Source: Clarkia xantiana subsp. parviflora (lineage: Eukaryota; Streptophyta; Magnoliopsida; Myrtales; Onagraceae). From it: DNA of 64,000 nucleotides. The first letter of the stretch is position 1. Every line of letters begins with the position of its first letter. Both the position numbers and the translations under genes were made by a program. The stretch lies in the NCBI GenBank assembly GCA_036873135.1, contig JAPTYO010000007.1, forward strand, positions 24,038,763 to 24,102,762, given 5' to 3'. Positions 34,013-47,172 of the stretch are shown piece after piece. The notes below the pieces were generated by a model that saw only the letters and a program-made list of their open reading frames with translations, had not been told where the DNA came from and did not search any database.

Positions 34013-35754
34013 AGATACGTAAGTCGTAAACCGAGAGGTCCATAATCTCCATGAAAAAGACTTGACCGAAAAGAAGAATATCCATGAAAAGGACGTTTCT
34101 AAGGTATAAACGGCCTCTAGTGGCAAAAAAAAAAAAAAACGATTATCCGGACCGAATTCATAGTGTTTGAGAATTGTAATGTTATAGATTGAGATCGCAT
34201 TCGCAATGAAACACTTATTGATGTAAAAATGCTAAATTCTGATGTAAAATAGGCATAGAGTTCGAAACATATTATGTTGTTAAATGAAATTTTTTTAACC
34301 TCCTAATAAATAGAGTTTTCAGCACTGGCCACCTCGGCCGGGTCTAACTAAACATTATCGGCCGACCTCAATTGGTCCAAACATAATGGCCTTTAAACTC
34401 TATTTAATATGATGTTTTTTTTTTTCAATTAAACGTATCATCGTGAATCGAACTCGTGCGCTCTGATACCATGTAAAAAATAAAATGTTTGGACTCGGAT
34501 GAATTTGAGATGGATTATAATAGACTACAAGTTAGAAATTGTGATTTTTAGGGATGATGTTTGAAATATGGTTTTCTTGTTTGAAATATTTTTCTTTTAT
34601 TCAAAATTATGATATTTGAAATGATATTTCTCCCAAAAAAAATAAATAAATTGCTAGCCGGAGCTCATCCCGAAATCTCAATTTTAACATGACTTTTTCT
34701 TATGCTCAGACTAGTGAACCCGAAAATTTCGAACTCTAACCTTTTTTCTAAAAAAGGACGCCCAATTTCGTCCCGAACTGAGCCCAATTTTTCACCATCC
34801 CCACTCCTCAGTAAATAATATGCATGCCAATTTCAAAGAATTTTAGTACTTACATAAACACAATTCGTACTTATTAATTGCAACATTATTATGATTTTAT
34901 GTTCTTCTTAAATCTTAGGTTACATCTTTTCACGAGATATGCGTTCCTCCTGTTTGTCTTTAATTAATTACAAATCTTTATTTTTACATAGTATTATTTA
35001 AATGTAAGTTTAATATAATTTTTTTTATGTAACGCGTTTTAAAACATACTACAATGGTTTTACATAGAATTTCTTAAAGTGTGACCCACATCTTTTTACA
35101 TAACGTATCCCTTAAACAGATAAACTTAAAGAATGCAGTATATATTACATAACTAATTTTTAGTTATAAATTAATTCATTTTATAATTAATACTAATATC
35201 TTATTCATGGTTGTTGGAAAATTTAATAATAAAATATATTTAATGAATACAGTTAAGTAAAACTATTGGAGAGCAAATATTATTTACATGTGTCTTAACT
35301 TTACGTATTACTTTAAATGTATATAAATATTTACGTGACAAATTTAAAGAATACAATTTACGGTAAAAATCATTATGGATGCTCCGCGCTCACCCAAATC
35401 CACCATATATTGTCTCTTAATTTAATATAATATTCTCTACTATTAAATATTACTTATTTTTTAAAATTTACGACCAGTTTTTTTTATATATAAAAATAGA
35501 TATAAAAACTTTTCAAATGACTTATAATATCATATATTTTTTACATAAGTGCATCAATGAAACAAATTAACCATGCATATTGCACAAGTAAAACATATTA
35601 AAATAAATATATATTCATGTGACATACAGATGAGTAATTAAGTATATCTCAACTTGTATTTTATTTAGTCCTAGGTGCATCAACTAAGAGAAACACAATA
35701 TTCGGTCTATCTCTCTATCAAGAAGACAATGTAGAAAAAGAAATCGGTCGTTCA
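34013..35754. other. Intergenic spacer downstream of GA2ox
   Basis: AT-rich with no gene. At 34460-34471 the minus strand reads TGGTATCAGAGC, the canonical plant Copia/TRIM primer-binding site complementary to initiator tRNA-Met. It directly follows an ACA end, so 34472 rightward may be a decayed LTR. I cannot find its other end or partner. Confidence 0.4.
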
Positions 35755-36280
35755 GTTATTGAATTGCGTGAGGTTGGTAACTACTAGGCCCAATGATATG
35801 CCGTCTCTCATGGGCCCCCATCTGAATTAAGAGAGTTGTTGCATGATTTATTTGAAATTGGAAGACCATAGAATAAACGAAAGGACAAAAGAAAGCCTCT
35901 TTTAAAGTTAGGTGACTGATTCGTCAAAACAAAAAGATAAGGGTCACTAGCTAAAGCTAACCCTTTTCCTCCTCTTCTTCACATACCCTAACTCCATAGT
36001 TATATTGTTTTTCATTTCGGTCTGTGTAACCCTAAATCCAACAGTAACGAAATCATCGTCTACGATGGCATCACCACCAGCGTCGTCGTCGGTTCCGCCA
36101 TCTCCGGCGAGAATGATGCCGCCGGATCATGCATTCACTATTCGGGTGGAGTTTCCCCACGTAACAGCTAAGTCGATACTCTTCTCGATAGTCGGCATTG
36201 TTTTGGTTACCCTAGTGGTATGGTGCTGTAAGAAGATACTGATCAAGAACACCAACAATAATGTTGCCGGAGACCACCCT
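35755..36280 (+). repeat. Source copy of the inverted duplicate at 9611-10132
   Basis: Covers the promoter/leader and most of exon 1 of the gene at 36065. The copy at 9.6-10.1 kb is in reverse orientation and carries deletions, so this intact locus is the likely source. Confidence 0.8.
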
Positions 36281-36477
36281 GCTCAGCCGCCGATTGACCC
36301 CCAACTATTTGAAGATGCCCTCTGTACGTATTAATTAAGTGTTCTTATAATTGCAGTAATTAATAATGAGGTAATTTCTGTTTGTGTGTTTCCATGTATG
36401 CACATATATTATATAATTTGCGATTTAATTTTCCAGGTGGAGCCGCCGGAGCTTTGAGTTGCAGCGGATGCGGTTAG
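36065..36477 (+). CDS. Small single-pass membrane protein, unknown function
   Basis: Two exons, 36065-36323 and 36437-36477, joined by a 113-bp GT-AG intron, give 99 residues. I chose the ATG at 36065 because the open frame upstream has no ATG. The first ~20 residues are Pro/Ser/Ala-rich (ASPPASSSVPPSPARMM). A hydrophilic segment follows, then one strong membrane helix (SILFSIVGIVLVTLVVWCC, about residues 39-57) and a short basic flank (KK), suggesting a type-I/III single span. The tail after it is polar, and the small second exon encodes a Gly/Cys-rich C-terminus (ALSCSGCG). I recognise no family. Support for a real gene comes from the clean splice sites and from a separate decayed copy at 9.6 kb that keeps the N-terminal protein sequence. 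The short second exon is the least certain part. Confidence 0.6.
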
Positions 36478-38267
36478 GTAGCTAGTAGGGCAAGACTTGA
36501 AGAAGAGCCAGCGGCTAATTAAGGGAGAAGGAGATCATATATACATATATATATATAGCTGCTTAGATTGATTATATTATATACATATATATAGATATCG
36601 ACGTGAAGTATGAATATAATAAGATACATTGTAAATTAATTAAGTTAATTTTAGCAAGTATTTAGCTTGTCGATTACGAAGTTGAGATTATTTGATTTGG
36701 AGTTGCATGAGAATTAAGTATAGCTAGCTAGTTTTTTTTCCCAACAAAAATGGAATTAATTAATGGGACGGTAAAGTCAAACATGCAACAAGTATGAGAC
36801 ATGGCAGGAGGAATAAAATGAAATCATATGAGGATATATATTCTGTTGTGGGTCTTGAAATCATGCCTACTAACTTTAGCATTTGGTGGTTCTACATTGA
36901 TGATTAGACCGTATATTTTGATACTGATTAAAATATTAGGTCTTAACTGATCTACAGGTTTTTAACAAATTAGTTCGTAATTATACTTAGCTGCAGATGG
37001 ACTCGTCTTGTTAAAAGCAGTGCATGCGTTAAAAATTCACGAAGTCTTATCGAGAAAAATCACATATTATGAACATAATAGTTCGATGTTGATAAAGAGT
37101 CACTAGTAACCAATTGTTTTTCTTTAAAAATAAACAGGAAAAGCACTGAAGTAACGCTACTATTAGTATTTTTGTTGCTCGAAAAAAAAAACCTAATTAT
37201 AGCGCTTCAAAGTTCAACCTCCCATACTATATTTGTATATATATCACGTGAATGGATCACACTGTCTTCCGACATTAGAGGGCAGCAGAGCTGGTCGGGC
37301 TGGTCCCACTGATCAGATATGTAACTGTCTAACTCTAACGTGGATAGAATTAATTCTACTTACGGTCGACTTGGCTTAGAAAGCTGAGAGGGTTTTGGAA
37401 TTAGCTAGCTAGAAAGATTTCTATTCTCGGCAACATTCAAACTTTAATTGCTGATATCAAAGGGGTTTCCTATACATCATATATTACTATATCCAACTAA
37501 TTAGGGTGACTTGGCAAAAAAAAAACTAGGCAAAAAAAAAAAAACTAATTAGGGTGTGTACTTAATTAATTTGTACTATGGTTTAAATATTAACCGTATA
37601 TATACGTATCTTCATTCCTTGGAGTTCTAGTTGATATATACTTATAACTGTACATCTAGTTAATAGTTGTATATATACTTCTAGTTCTAGTTGATTTATA
37701 CGTTTAATTTTCTCAGCTCACTAAGCGGTCGTCTCTTTCAACTTTGAAGTTCGAAGTATATCTAATTCTAACAATTGTCGTTCGTACGAATTCCCTTAAT
37801 AATATATATTATTATTATTGTGTTTGTTTATATATGTGTAAATTTTGTTACTTAACCAATCTAAAAAAAAAAAGCAAATTCAACATGTACACTAATCAGT
37901 AAAAGTAAAAAAGTAGTAATTAATTAATGTAAAAACAGCTCGTTGGTAAGATACGACGATCGGTTCAATAGAAAAAGAAAGAATAGTGTAAAAATTCTCG
38001 GGAAAAATTATCGTATTTTCCTACAGTTATAAAAGATATCCAATCCATCATAATAAAAGAAACGCAGTCTGATTTTTTCATATTCAATCAATACAACTCC
38101 TAGATTTATTTTGATGGATTCTATTAAAATAAATATCGTAATATTTCACATTCTGCTATGAAAGAAATTAGAAAAACAAGAAATTTTAAAAGTTGACGCC
38201 ACAAATTCCACCTCACAACCCATATATATATATATATATATATATAATGGAAGCCATATTAGATGCG
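36478..38267. other. AT-rich intergenic spacer
   Basis: Lies between convergent genes. No coding sequence or transposon ends recognised. It contains tatata microsatellites, one at 38222-38246 just beyond the MYB stop codon, and two adjacent A-tracts near 37520. Confidence 0.5.
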
Positions 38268-39684
38268 TCACGTAAGTAAATTCTGCCACCACGTGGGATC
38301 CACGTCGGAAAGTTGTTGCTGTAGGAAGCATGCATCGTCTTCTTCGTTCCAAAAGCAGCAGCTCTCCCACGACGTCGTCTCTCCTCCACCAAACCACATA
38401 TCACTCATGTTCCCCACACTACTACTCAAACCCTGTTCTGCTAATTTCGAATCCAAAAATCCGTGGTCAAGATTGTAACACGTGGAAATATCTGAGTCAG
38501 GTAGTGAAACCCTAGTTTCAGAGATATTTGAATCCGATCCAGTAGGGTTCGTAACGGTTGGGTCATCAAGGGATGGCCCACCCGATGGATTAGATCGGTT
38601 TCGGATCCGCTCAGCCATTTGCGGTATCCAAACGTTACGCATCGTGTCTCTGAACTCCTTACTATTGACTTCGCATTTGAGCTGCTTCGCCTGTTTCTGA
38701 ATTCTAGTTCTCCAGTAGTTCTTTATTTCGTTATCAGTTCTTCCCGGAAGACATTTTGCGATCTTCGACCACCTTCAATAGGAAATCAATAAATGTTACA
38801 CTTTGAATTTCTAGTAATAATGGGTTAAGCTTAAAAACAATCTCAACTATAGACTATTGTCGATGTCTCATATTTAATAAAATGTCAATAATTCGGCGTC
38901 CAAACTATTAGATTTATTGCTTTCCACTTTTTTTGACGTTAAAATTATTGTTTTAAGCAACATGTTGATTTCCACAATTTTTTGAAGTATCAAATTTGTT
39001 GCTCATAGTAATTTAGTCTTATTTAATGCTTAAAAAAGTTGTTTTGCTCCGTGAATATTAAGAGGAAAAAACTTGGAAATAAACCAATTTGATATTAAAG
39101 ACATCGAATATCAAAATTTTAAATAGGGGACAACGATTAGAATTATGACGTATAGTTGAGACTGTTTTTAGATTCCTGACTCTATAAATTATTACGTACC
39201 GATTGCCCCAACGAGAATGGAGCTCGAGAATCATCAACTGCTCCTCGGCAGTGATGTTTCCTCGCCGGAGATCGGGTCGTAAATAGTTCAGCCACCTTAA
39301 TCTGCAGCTCTTTCCAGTTCTCTTCAACCCTGCAATTATAATATTGAAGAAACATAAAGTTTTCGAACACAAACGGCCGGATATCCAGTTTCTTATATTA
39401 TAACTCCTACGTGCATGCTCTCATCTCATGCATGCAACTTATATAATAATTATATACATAAAAATATATAACTCACCTGCAAAGCGTGCAACTGAGTTCC
39501 ATCGGCCTTCACCATTGACATGAACATAATTGACGAGAAGAGAATCTTCTTCATCAGTCCAAGGACCTTTCTTCACATGATCCATATCATCCTCCATGAA
39601 AAACAACGCATCTTCTTCACTTGGGAGAGAATATTCTTGATGAGCTGAGATATCGGCGAATGTTGTCGAATCCACCACGTCCAT
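38268..39684 (-). CDS. R2R3-MYB transcription factor, subgroup-20 type
   Basis: A nuclear DNA-binding protein. Three exons, 39684-39477, 39329-39200 and 38772-38268, with GT-AG introns give 280 residues. The intron positions are those usual for R2R3-MYBs. After an acidic 37-residue N-terminus, R2 spans about 39-89 (GPWTDEED, then WNSVARFAG, then [12 protein letters not shown]) and R3 about 90-140 ([36 protein letters not shown]). The regularly spaced Trp residues are present. Downstream, [17 protein letters not shown] matches the conserved motif of subgroup 20 (the MYB2/62/78/108/112/116 group), whose members act in stress, jasmonate, phosphate and stamen responses. The C-terminus is acidic with several Trp (CCFWNEEDD, then DPTWWQNLL), probably an activation region. 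The specific orthologue is not determinable. Confidence 0.93.
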
Positions 39685-39795
39685 TTTTACTCGTAAAACC
39701 TGAGAGTCGAGTCGATATCGATTAATTAAGTTTGATATTGAAGTGTAAATTGAGAGAAGCTTGTGTCTATAATAGAATGGTGGAATGAAGAAGTG

Positions 39796-39806
39796 TATAT
39801 ATATAG
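39796..39806 (-). promoter_or_regulatory. Probable TATA box of the MYB gene
   Basis: The minus strand reads CTATATATATA about 115 bp before the MYB start codon, which would leave a leader of about 85 nt. Confidence 0.45.
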
Positions 39807-39819
39807 AGAGAGAAGTGTA

Positions 39820-42800
39820 TGCAAGGGGTTGACCGCGCGTATATTCAGATTTCAGAGACGAGAAATGGTGTTTTAGTGAACGTGCACCAACCCTAAGCTT
39901 AATTATTAATTTATTAATAAAAACAAGTAAAGTTGACTTAGCAATAAAATCAACCATGTTTTATATAGATTAATTAATATCTGAATGTTAAATTAATATC
40001 TAAAATAAATTTTATTTTATTTCAAGATTATCCTTTTCTTGTACATGTAGTTATAATTTGGCGGTTTTATTAACGTGTGAACCAAACAATAATCTAAAAA
40101 AGTTAGGGTTTAATTAAATTTTATTTTTAAAAAATTAGATACAATATTTTTTTTTTTCAATTTCAAACTTTAAATATTAGAATTAAAATATTTGAACTGT
40201 CGATTTTCACCTTAATTAATTTTTAAGTTAAGCTATAGTACAATCAAATTTTTTAACTATTAGAATAAATATATCGAGATATGTGCTAAATGCCGATCTT
40301 TTTAATTTTTGTTTTTCTAAAATCTGATAAGTTCTCTTTTATAATTTAATAATTGAAATTTCGAGTGTATTTTAAACAAATTATTGTGTAAAACTAAAGA
40401 GAGTATGTTTAGAGTTTAGACCATTTGTGTTATTATACACCTCATTTTCTTTTTCTCAAATATTTTCCACCTATTTTGCACATGTGTGACACTACTAGCC
40501 TCTACTAGTACTAGGAATAAGTTTGGTTATCAATTTCATACAGCGGCGCTGCAAGAAATTAGTTTTTCAGGTCCACTTGGCTTCCCCTTCTCCAAGTAAT
40601 TATCCATTAAGATTTTTATTTTTGGCAAGATATAGTACCTTCTTAATTGACGGTGATGTTTTTTTTTTTTTTAATTTATCATTTTTCGATTATTTGGACA
40701 TATATAAGCTTGGAAATTTTAATTTATGGTAACGTTGTTATGATTATTACTATTAGTATCTAATTGTTCCTCGATATTTCATAAATATATTTAATTCCCT
40801 TAATTATAATAATATAAAGTTATCTTTTTATTATTTATTTTAGAATTTAGTATATATATATACTATAACAAAACACATATATTTACAAGGCAGATGAGAG
40901 GACATTAACATTCCATATTTGTTTTGTGTTTGTTTCTTCCAATTTTTTCCTCTGAGAATGGGATGGTTGAATGGTCTACCCTGCATATAAGGTGACGAAG
41001 ATGATGAGATCATATGGTCAAAAAGTTTTCAAAGCAAAGAATGAATATGTACATAATATATATATATAAATAAATAAAGTGAAGACCGAACCACAAAGTA
41101 TACGACTCTTAGTTCTTAACTAATTAAATATTCATTAATTATCTTCTTTGTTTACTAACATAAGCAGATACTTATCTTCGGAGCCACAAAACAATCAACT
41201 TATTGGCCCACAAAATTTGTAATGGTGACCAATTTATTTATATAATAAGAAACCCAATTGGCTAATTTATTTTGCTTTGAGCTTAATATTACAATAAAAT
41301 AAAATAGAGATTAACTGCATGTAAAGTAGAGAGAGTCTAGTACAACCATAGTACCATACTATATGTCTTGCATAACAAGTAAATCAGAATTTACTCTCCA
41401 TGATTATCCTACGTCTGATCAAAACTACTGAAATATGTATAAAAGTGTGTCAGATGATTTATTCTCATGTTCGAATATATATGACAGTTGGTTAAGACAA
41501 ACATCTTATTCTTATTAACAATATTAAAGACCGGTTCCGATTGGTTTGTGTACCAATTGTGGAGTCCACGTACCATATTTGTCCTGATTGATTCTGGGCG
41601 TGAGAATAAAGTTTGTTGAAATTAGTACAACCCGTCCGAATTTAAAAAGTCACTGCATTAGTTAAATATCCCTCACTATGCATAAGTGTTGAAGTGTCCG
41701 CGAGAGTAATAATACATCGGTTGGTTTAGTAAATTGAGAGCACTATATATGCAAGTGGATTACATCCTCCAATCACCATTTGGTTTTAAAATGAAATCAT
41801 CACTTGTATAAATGGTTGCTATATGTTGGCCTGTTGAGCTTGACTCGGTCATTGTTAAATTCAACATGGCACGATTTCTATCACTACTAACACCATTTTA
41901 AAAACTAAAAATGTATAAATATATATTTTTTTTAAAAACTCCTATTAAAAAATGTCGATGTGTCCGCGAGTTGAAGCTTATTAATTATGTTTAGACCCAA
42001 GTGAGGTCAAATCGGAGGTGCTCAGGAGAATGTTAAAGTATGTACGTATAAGAGTATCGAATGCATGCCTTCACTAGCAAATTTCGAATTTATGGAACAA
42101 TTGATTAATCTGCACATCTTATTTTTAACACAACCCTAAAATAATTATCTTTCACGCTGAATCATCCAAATAAAATGTAGAATTTACTCTTTAGTTTTGC
42201 ATTAATTTAATTTGTTATTTATCTATAAAGTCTACATGAATCAATAAACCTAATTGGCCCGTGACACATTCCACCTAATGTAGTTAGGACTTTTTCCTCT
42301 ACATACACACATCTTTTATTCCTTTTTCATGGTGCGCAAAGATTAAACATTATATTACCCTAGTGTTTGTAAAGTATTGACGAGAAGCTTCAAAACTCAA
42401 AGGGTCAAATAATAACAATTAAGAAACATGTCAAGAACACGGAGACAAAATGTTTACGGCTGGACTCAAAATTCAACACACTAGATGGTGTTGGTTAGGT
42501 AGGCCTGAAAATTTAGCAGAAGCATAATATTAATTATAACAAACAATATAATTACGAAAGTCAACAGGGAAGCTGTCTGAGTTGACTTTCATCTAGAAGC
42601 ACACGTGGCTGCGGAAATCACTATCGATCTATAGTATCATCTACCGATTAACCTTAATTAGATTCGCGACCAAATGTATTTAACTCGGCAGATTAAACTA
42701 ACAGTTAAAAATGAAGCTCCACCGTAAGTATTACATTTGATTTTTTTTTTTTATAAATATAAAATCATAAACTACACTTGCTTGAACGATAAAAGAAGTT

Positions 42801-42971
42801 GAACTCGATCTCTGTTTTAACATATTAGCCTAATATAATTCGTCGATATAAACTATCGTGAATTTTGTGATAGTAAATATAATGGTGATCGATAGTTAAT
42901 CTCTCTTTTGGGCGGTTCGGGATACGTATAATTTTTGGGATTCTCGGAACCTATTCAGGATCGGTTCATAA
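39820..42971. other. AT-rich spacer upstream of the MYB gene
   Basis: No gene or transposon boundaries recognised across about 3.1 kb. It presumably includes MYB regulatory sequence on its left side. Confidence 0.45.
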
Positions 42972-44679
42972 CACTACAGGAAAGAGTTGAGACAGCGGCT
43001 CTGGACGGCTACATGTGTGTCGAGCCGTAAAAAAATGAATAAATTATTAGATAACGACTCTACATAAATAAAGCCGTCACTTTTTTTATTTTCATGGCTC
43101 AAGTTATTGGCCATAAAAACTTACGGCTCAATTTATGAGCCGATGTGTTATTTTTATTAATTTAAGTCGTGGGTGAATTTATTTATTTTAAGTTATGGCT
43201 CAATTAAGTAGTCATATGGCTTTTTTTTTTTTTGTCACGGCTCATTAAGTGAGCCGCTATATTTTTTAGATCACTGCTATTTTTTTTAGCCGCTAAAAAC
43301 TGCTATATTTTTAGGTTTTTTAATGCTCAACTCATGCTCAATTGGAGCCCTTAATCTAAGCCGATAATATTTTAAGGTTGGTATCTAATTAATCGACTTA
43401 CAACTATGCCCATGTACATGTGTTTCTGTTTGGTAGAGTATATGGCTGAGTTTTAGTGATTTAGTGCTTATGCCATTTTTTAGTGTTACAGTGTGTAACA
43501 CCAGAGTTCAATTCAATGAAATTAGTGTGTAGTTCACAATTATAGGCAAATTTTGGGTGTTACAATGAGTAAATCCAGAGTTCAATTGCAGAGAGTATAA
43601 TTTAATTCCTAAACTCTGAAGCACTTTTAGCTAACCTAATTCCAACACTTTGTAAATTATTCCAACCTAGTTCATGTGAAGATTTCAGTTCACTCTCATC
43701 CATCAAGATCATCTTTGTGTTACAATGAGTAAATCTTTGTTACCTATCTATTTAGGTTACATATATCATGACTTGACTTTTTTATGTATATGCTTAGTTT
43801 ATAACTCATATGAATTAAAATGGTTAAATCTTATATCTTCGGCCCTTTTCTATAATTTATTGTAGGTGATTTCTCTGCAAGTTCAGCTATGTAACATTAG
43901 GATTAGGATTGTATTTGAGCAACACTTAATGATATATATATATAGCTCACACACTTTGTATTGCTACTACAGTTCTGTTTATCCAAATAGCCATGAACTA
44001 AGTCACTCGTGATTTGGTTTTTTGTGCAGAAGGAGACAATAAGATATCCAGAAAGCGGTAATTCCTACTTTAACAAAGTATCATGTGTTTTATCAAGTAG
44101 ATAAATCACATTGAGGAGAATATGTGCTACTCCAGTTGAATTCTACTATGAAGGCATTGATTTGATTTCATACAGAGAAGGTGTGATGTCTATATATTGT
44201 GCATTTTGCTATTTAACTTTGGAATGACTTAGCGAGACTAAGCTTTTGATTGTTGTTGTGTAATTGAGTTTTGGATATTACTTGTATTATGAATAAGAAT
44301 GTGTGTTTTATAAATTGTGATATCTGTATGATTTTTTTTATGTGAATGACTTACGGTTTGTATTTATATTTTTTTCTTAATTTAAAATATTAGTTAGCGG
44401 CTCAATAAAAGAGCCGCAAGGATAATAATTGCGGCTCTTTTATTGAGCTGCTAAGAAATTAATTTCGGCTATTTTTTTGAGCTGCCATGAAATTAGTTGC
44501 GGCTCATTTTTTGAGCTGTAAGGAAATTAATTGGCGCCTCTAATAAAAAGAGCCGTAATATTTCTCCCGACACTTCATTTAGCGGCTCTACTATGATGGA
44601 GCCGTTTACTTTTGTCAGCTTTTTTTTTAGCCGTTAACTATTATATTTGAAGTCTTTAACACATCCCTTTTTTGTAGTG
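42972..44679. mobile_element. Non-autonomous CACTA element
   Basis: Left end CACTACAGGAAAGAG, complement of right end CACTACAAAAAAGGGA. Target duplication taa (42969-42971 and 44680-44682). Subterminal regions (about 350 bp left, 300 bp right) are packed with GCGGCTC/GAGCCG words in both orientations. The middle is AT-rich without transposase. It belongs to the same superfamily as the element in GA2ox intron 1 but to a different family, judged by the subterminal word. Confidence 0.88.
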
Positions 44680-44682
44680 TAA

Positions 44683-46616
44683 TTACAACTTTCGGAATCT
44701 ACATTTTACATGTGGACTGAAATATTTTGAAGATCAATTACAAAAAATTAATTAAGAGGTTTAACTCGAAATTGCTGAGTTTTGAACATGCACGCTTTGA
44801 TACCATGTTAAAGTTTGAAACTAACTTAACCATCCGTTTTAAAACCTGAAGACGAAGGCGTTATTTAAGTTTTATATATTCAACATATGTAATCGATAGG
44901 TTCTGAATACTCATTTCAAATAGTCTGATAATCATTTTACAAGTAACTCAACTACATACATATTTTAGAGGCGTCTCAAATGTTGGACCATTTACGAGTC
45001 TTTCAGAATTAATTAAGCATAATGATATTACAATGTTGTATTTTTTTTTTTTTTTGGCAATGTACAATGTTCTAATTCCGCGTAATAATAATTATACTAG
45101 TTGCACTAATTTAACTTTCGTTTGTAGGCAAACAAAAGCTAGCTAGCTAGCTCTTTGGCAACTCGTGCATTTGTGCATTAAAAAATATAACATTGTCGAA
45201 TGGACAAGGATTAATTAATTCATGAGATGATCAACGGTGGAGGCTTTCAACAATGCCACTTCATTAGAAGCGTTTTCCCTTTGAACTCTTAATTTGGTCA
45301 AATTAGAAGCTTCGATACATTTTTTAAGGTTTCATCAATTCTGACCCTAGTGGCCAAAAAAAAACAAATTCTGACCCTACTCTTAACAGATTTCAAAACA
45401 GATTATGATTCATTATATAAATTCAAATATTATATAACGAGTTGAATGTAAGGGCAGGACTGCTAATTCATTTTCTTATTGAATAGAAAAAAAAAACTTG
45501 ATTTCACCCAATAATACATGTACGAAGTTTTTCATCTATTAACCAAATGAACTTTGGCTAATTAATCCCGTGACATAAGTCATAACATGTTAACATCTCA
45601 TACCCGTTAAGCCAACCTACCGAATTCTGATCAGTTTTTATAATTAATTAAACTTATTCTTTATAGTATTAAATCTTGTTGCAAACTTAGAATATAAGAT
45701 ACCAATATTAACAACACTGTATTCTCTTTGTCTGATTGCTGTAATCAGCAAGAGCTATAAAGCATTTCAATTTTCAGCCGATTTTAGGATCGCAAACAAT
45801 GAACCATGTGACCTGTGAATCTTCTAGAGTGTGCTCTATATATATATATTATATATTTATGATTAATTATTAAACTGGTAACTTAAGTTTTAATCATCCG
45901 ACAAAATTTTAGCTAGAGTTATTTTTCGAATATTTTTGTTAGTTTAGTGTTCTCATGTTTGGAAATTATTAGCTTCATAAATATCTGTCTAATTATAATA
46001 AATTTCTCACGTGATTAATTAATAATTTGTTCGATTGTCTATACATTATTTAGCAATTTTTTCGATTACTTATAAATAATATATGATTTTTCAATTTATT
46101 CGATTTTTCAAACGTTAGTTACTAGTTTGACACCTTCTATTTATCACGTGTTGGACGCATAATTCATTCCGTTTAAATTAAATTGAAGTTTAGCAAAATT
46201 AACAATTTATTCAGAAAAAAAAAAAAAAAAAAAGAGTCAGTAAACTGAGCGAGTGATATAATCTGATCTAGCAATTTGATTTTTTTTTTCTTCAATAAGC
46301 AATTTTATAACTGGCCAAAAAAAAGCAATTTTATAATTAATAACTAGTATAGACAATTTATTTATTAAGAAAAAACCCATCTCGTTATCAGAATTCGAGG
46401 CTTAGTTTAACAAAAAAAAAAAAAAACTCGATGCTTTTTGTAAAATAATTGGGCTAGTAGGTTATTTTCTTGGTGGGTTAGAGCCATTTATGAATACACC
46501 AACGCTTGGAGAAAAAACAGACATCTATCGGCCCAGCATAATTATGTCATGTTGTGCGTTCGGCTGTTAGTTTTAGTTATGAGGGTCTTAACTTAATTAA
46601 GTTTCTACTAATCATA
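44683..46616. other. AT-rich spacer with a TRIM-like LTR relic
   Basis: On the minus strand an 80-bp LTR-like unit (44885-44806, TGTTGAAT to CTTTAACA) is followed at once by TGGTATCAAAGC (44805-44794), one mismatch from the initiator-tRNA-Met primer site. That size fits a terminal-repeat retrotransposon in miniature, but I see no second LTR. No gene recognised in the remainder. Confidence 0.45.
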
Positions 46617-47172
46617 TCTATTATATTATATTAATTCGGCACCGGAAGCCCTCTGGTTGACACGTGGACAGTTTGTCATGTCACCGTTTCCTAATTTAAT
46701 CGGAATTTAATAGGGGTTCTCTAAATTTAGATATATAATATTGATTGATTTAAAATTAAGAAGTATTTTTATCTCCTATTTTGGTCTCTATGCAATTTAA
46801 AGAAACAAATTAATTAAAAGTTTCCTTTTAAATAATAAATCTATACAGTTTGGCTCCAGAAGACCATAGGCCGCCACGTAAGCAATAAAATATGGTATTA
46901 ATATATATGCATATATATAGTAATATTTTGCACGGTATATAAAGACATTATTTAAGTAAGTAAATCAAGGAAATACTATAATGAAACTATATATTGAGCT
47001 AGAGTTATTAAAAGGTTTTGTAATTAATATATATATATATATGAAAAGTGGATGGACGAAGTGCATGTACAGATGACTATAATGGATGTGAATATTCCTA
47101 ACTGCTTTATCTTCTTCTTCTTCTCCATAATATAGAGATGGTGTTAGAGTAATTAACTAGGGTTCTAGCTAT

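Noticed and set aside
34443..34471. tRNA-like 3' end (gaatcgaactc followed by gctctgatacca)
   Set aside because: No complete cloverleaf can be formed upstream. It is better explained as a retrotransposon primer-binding site next to an LTR end.
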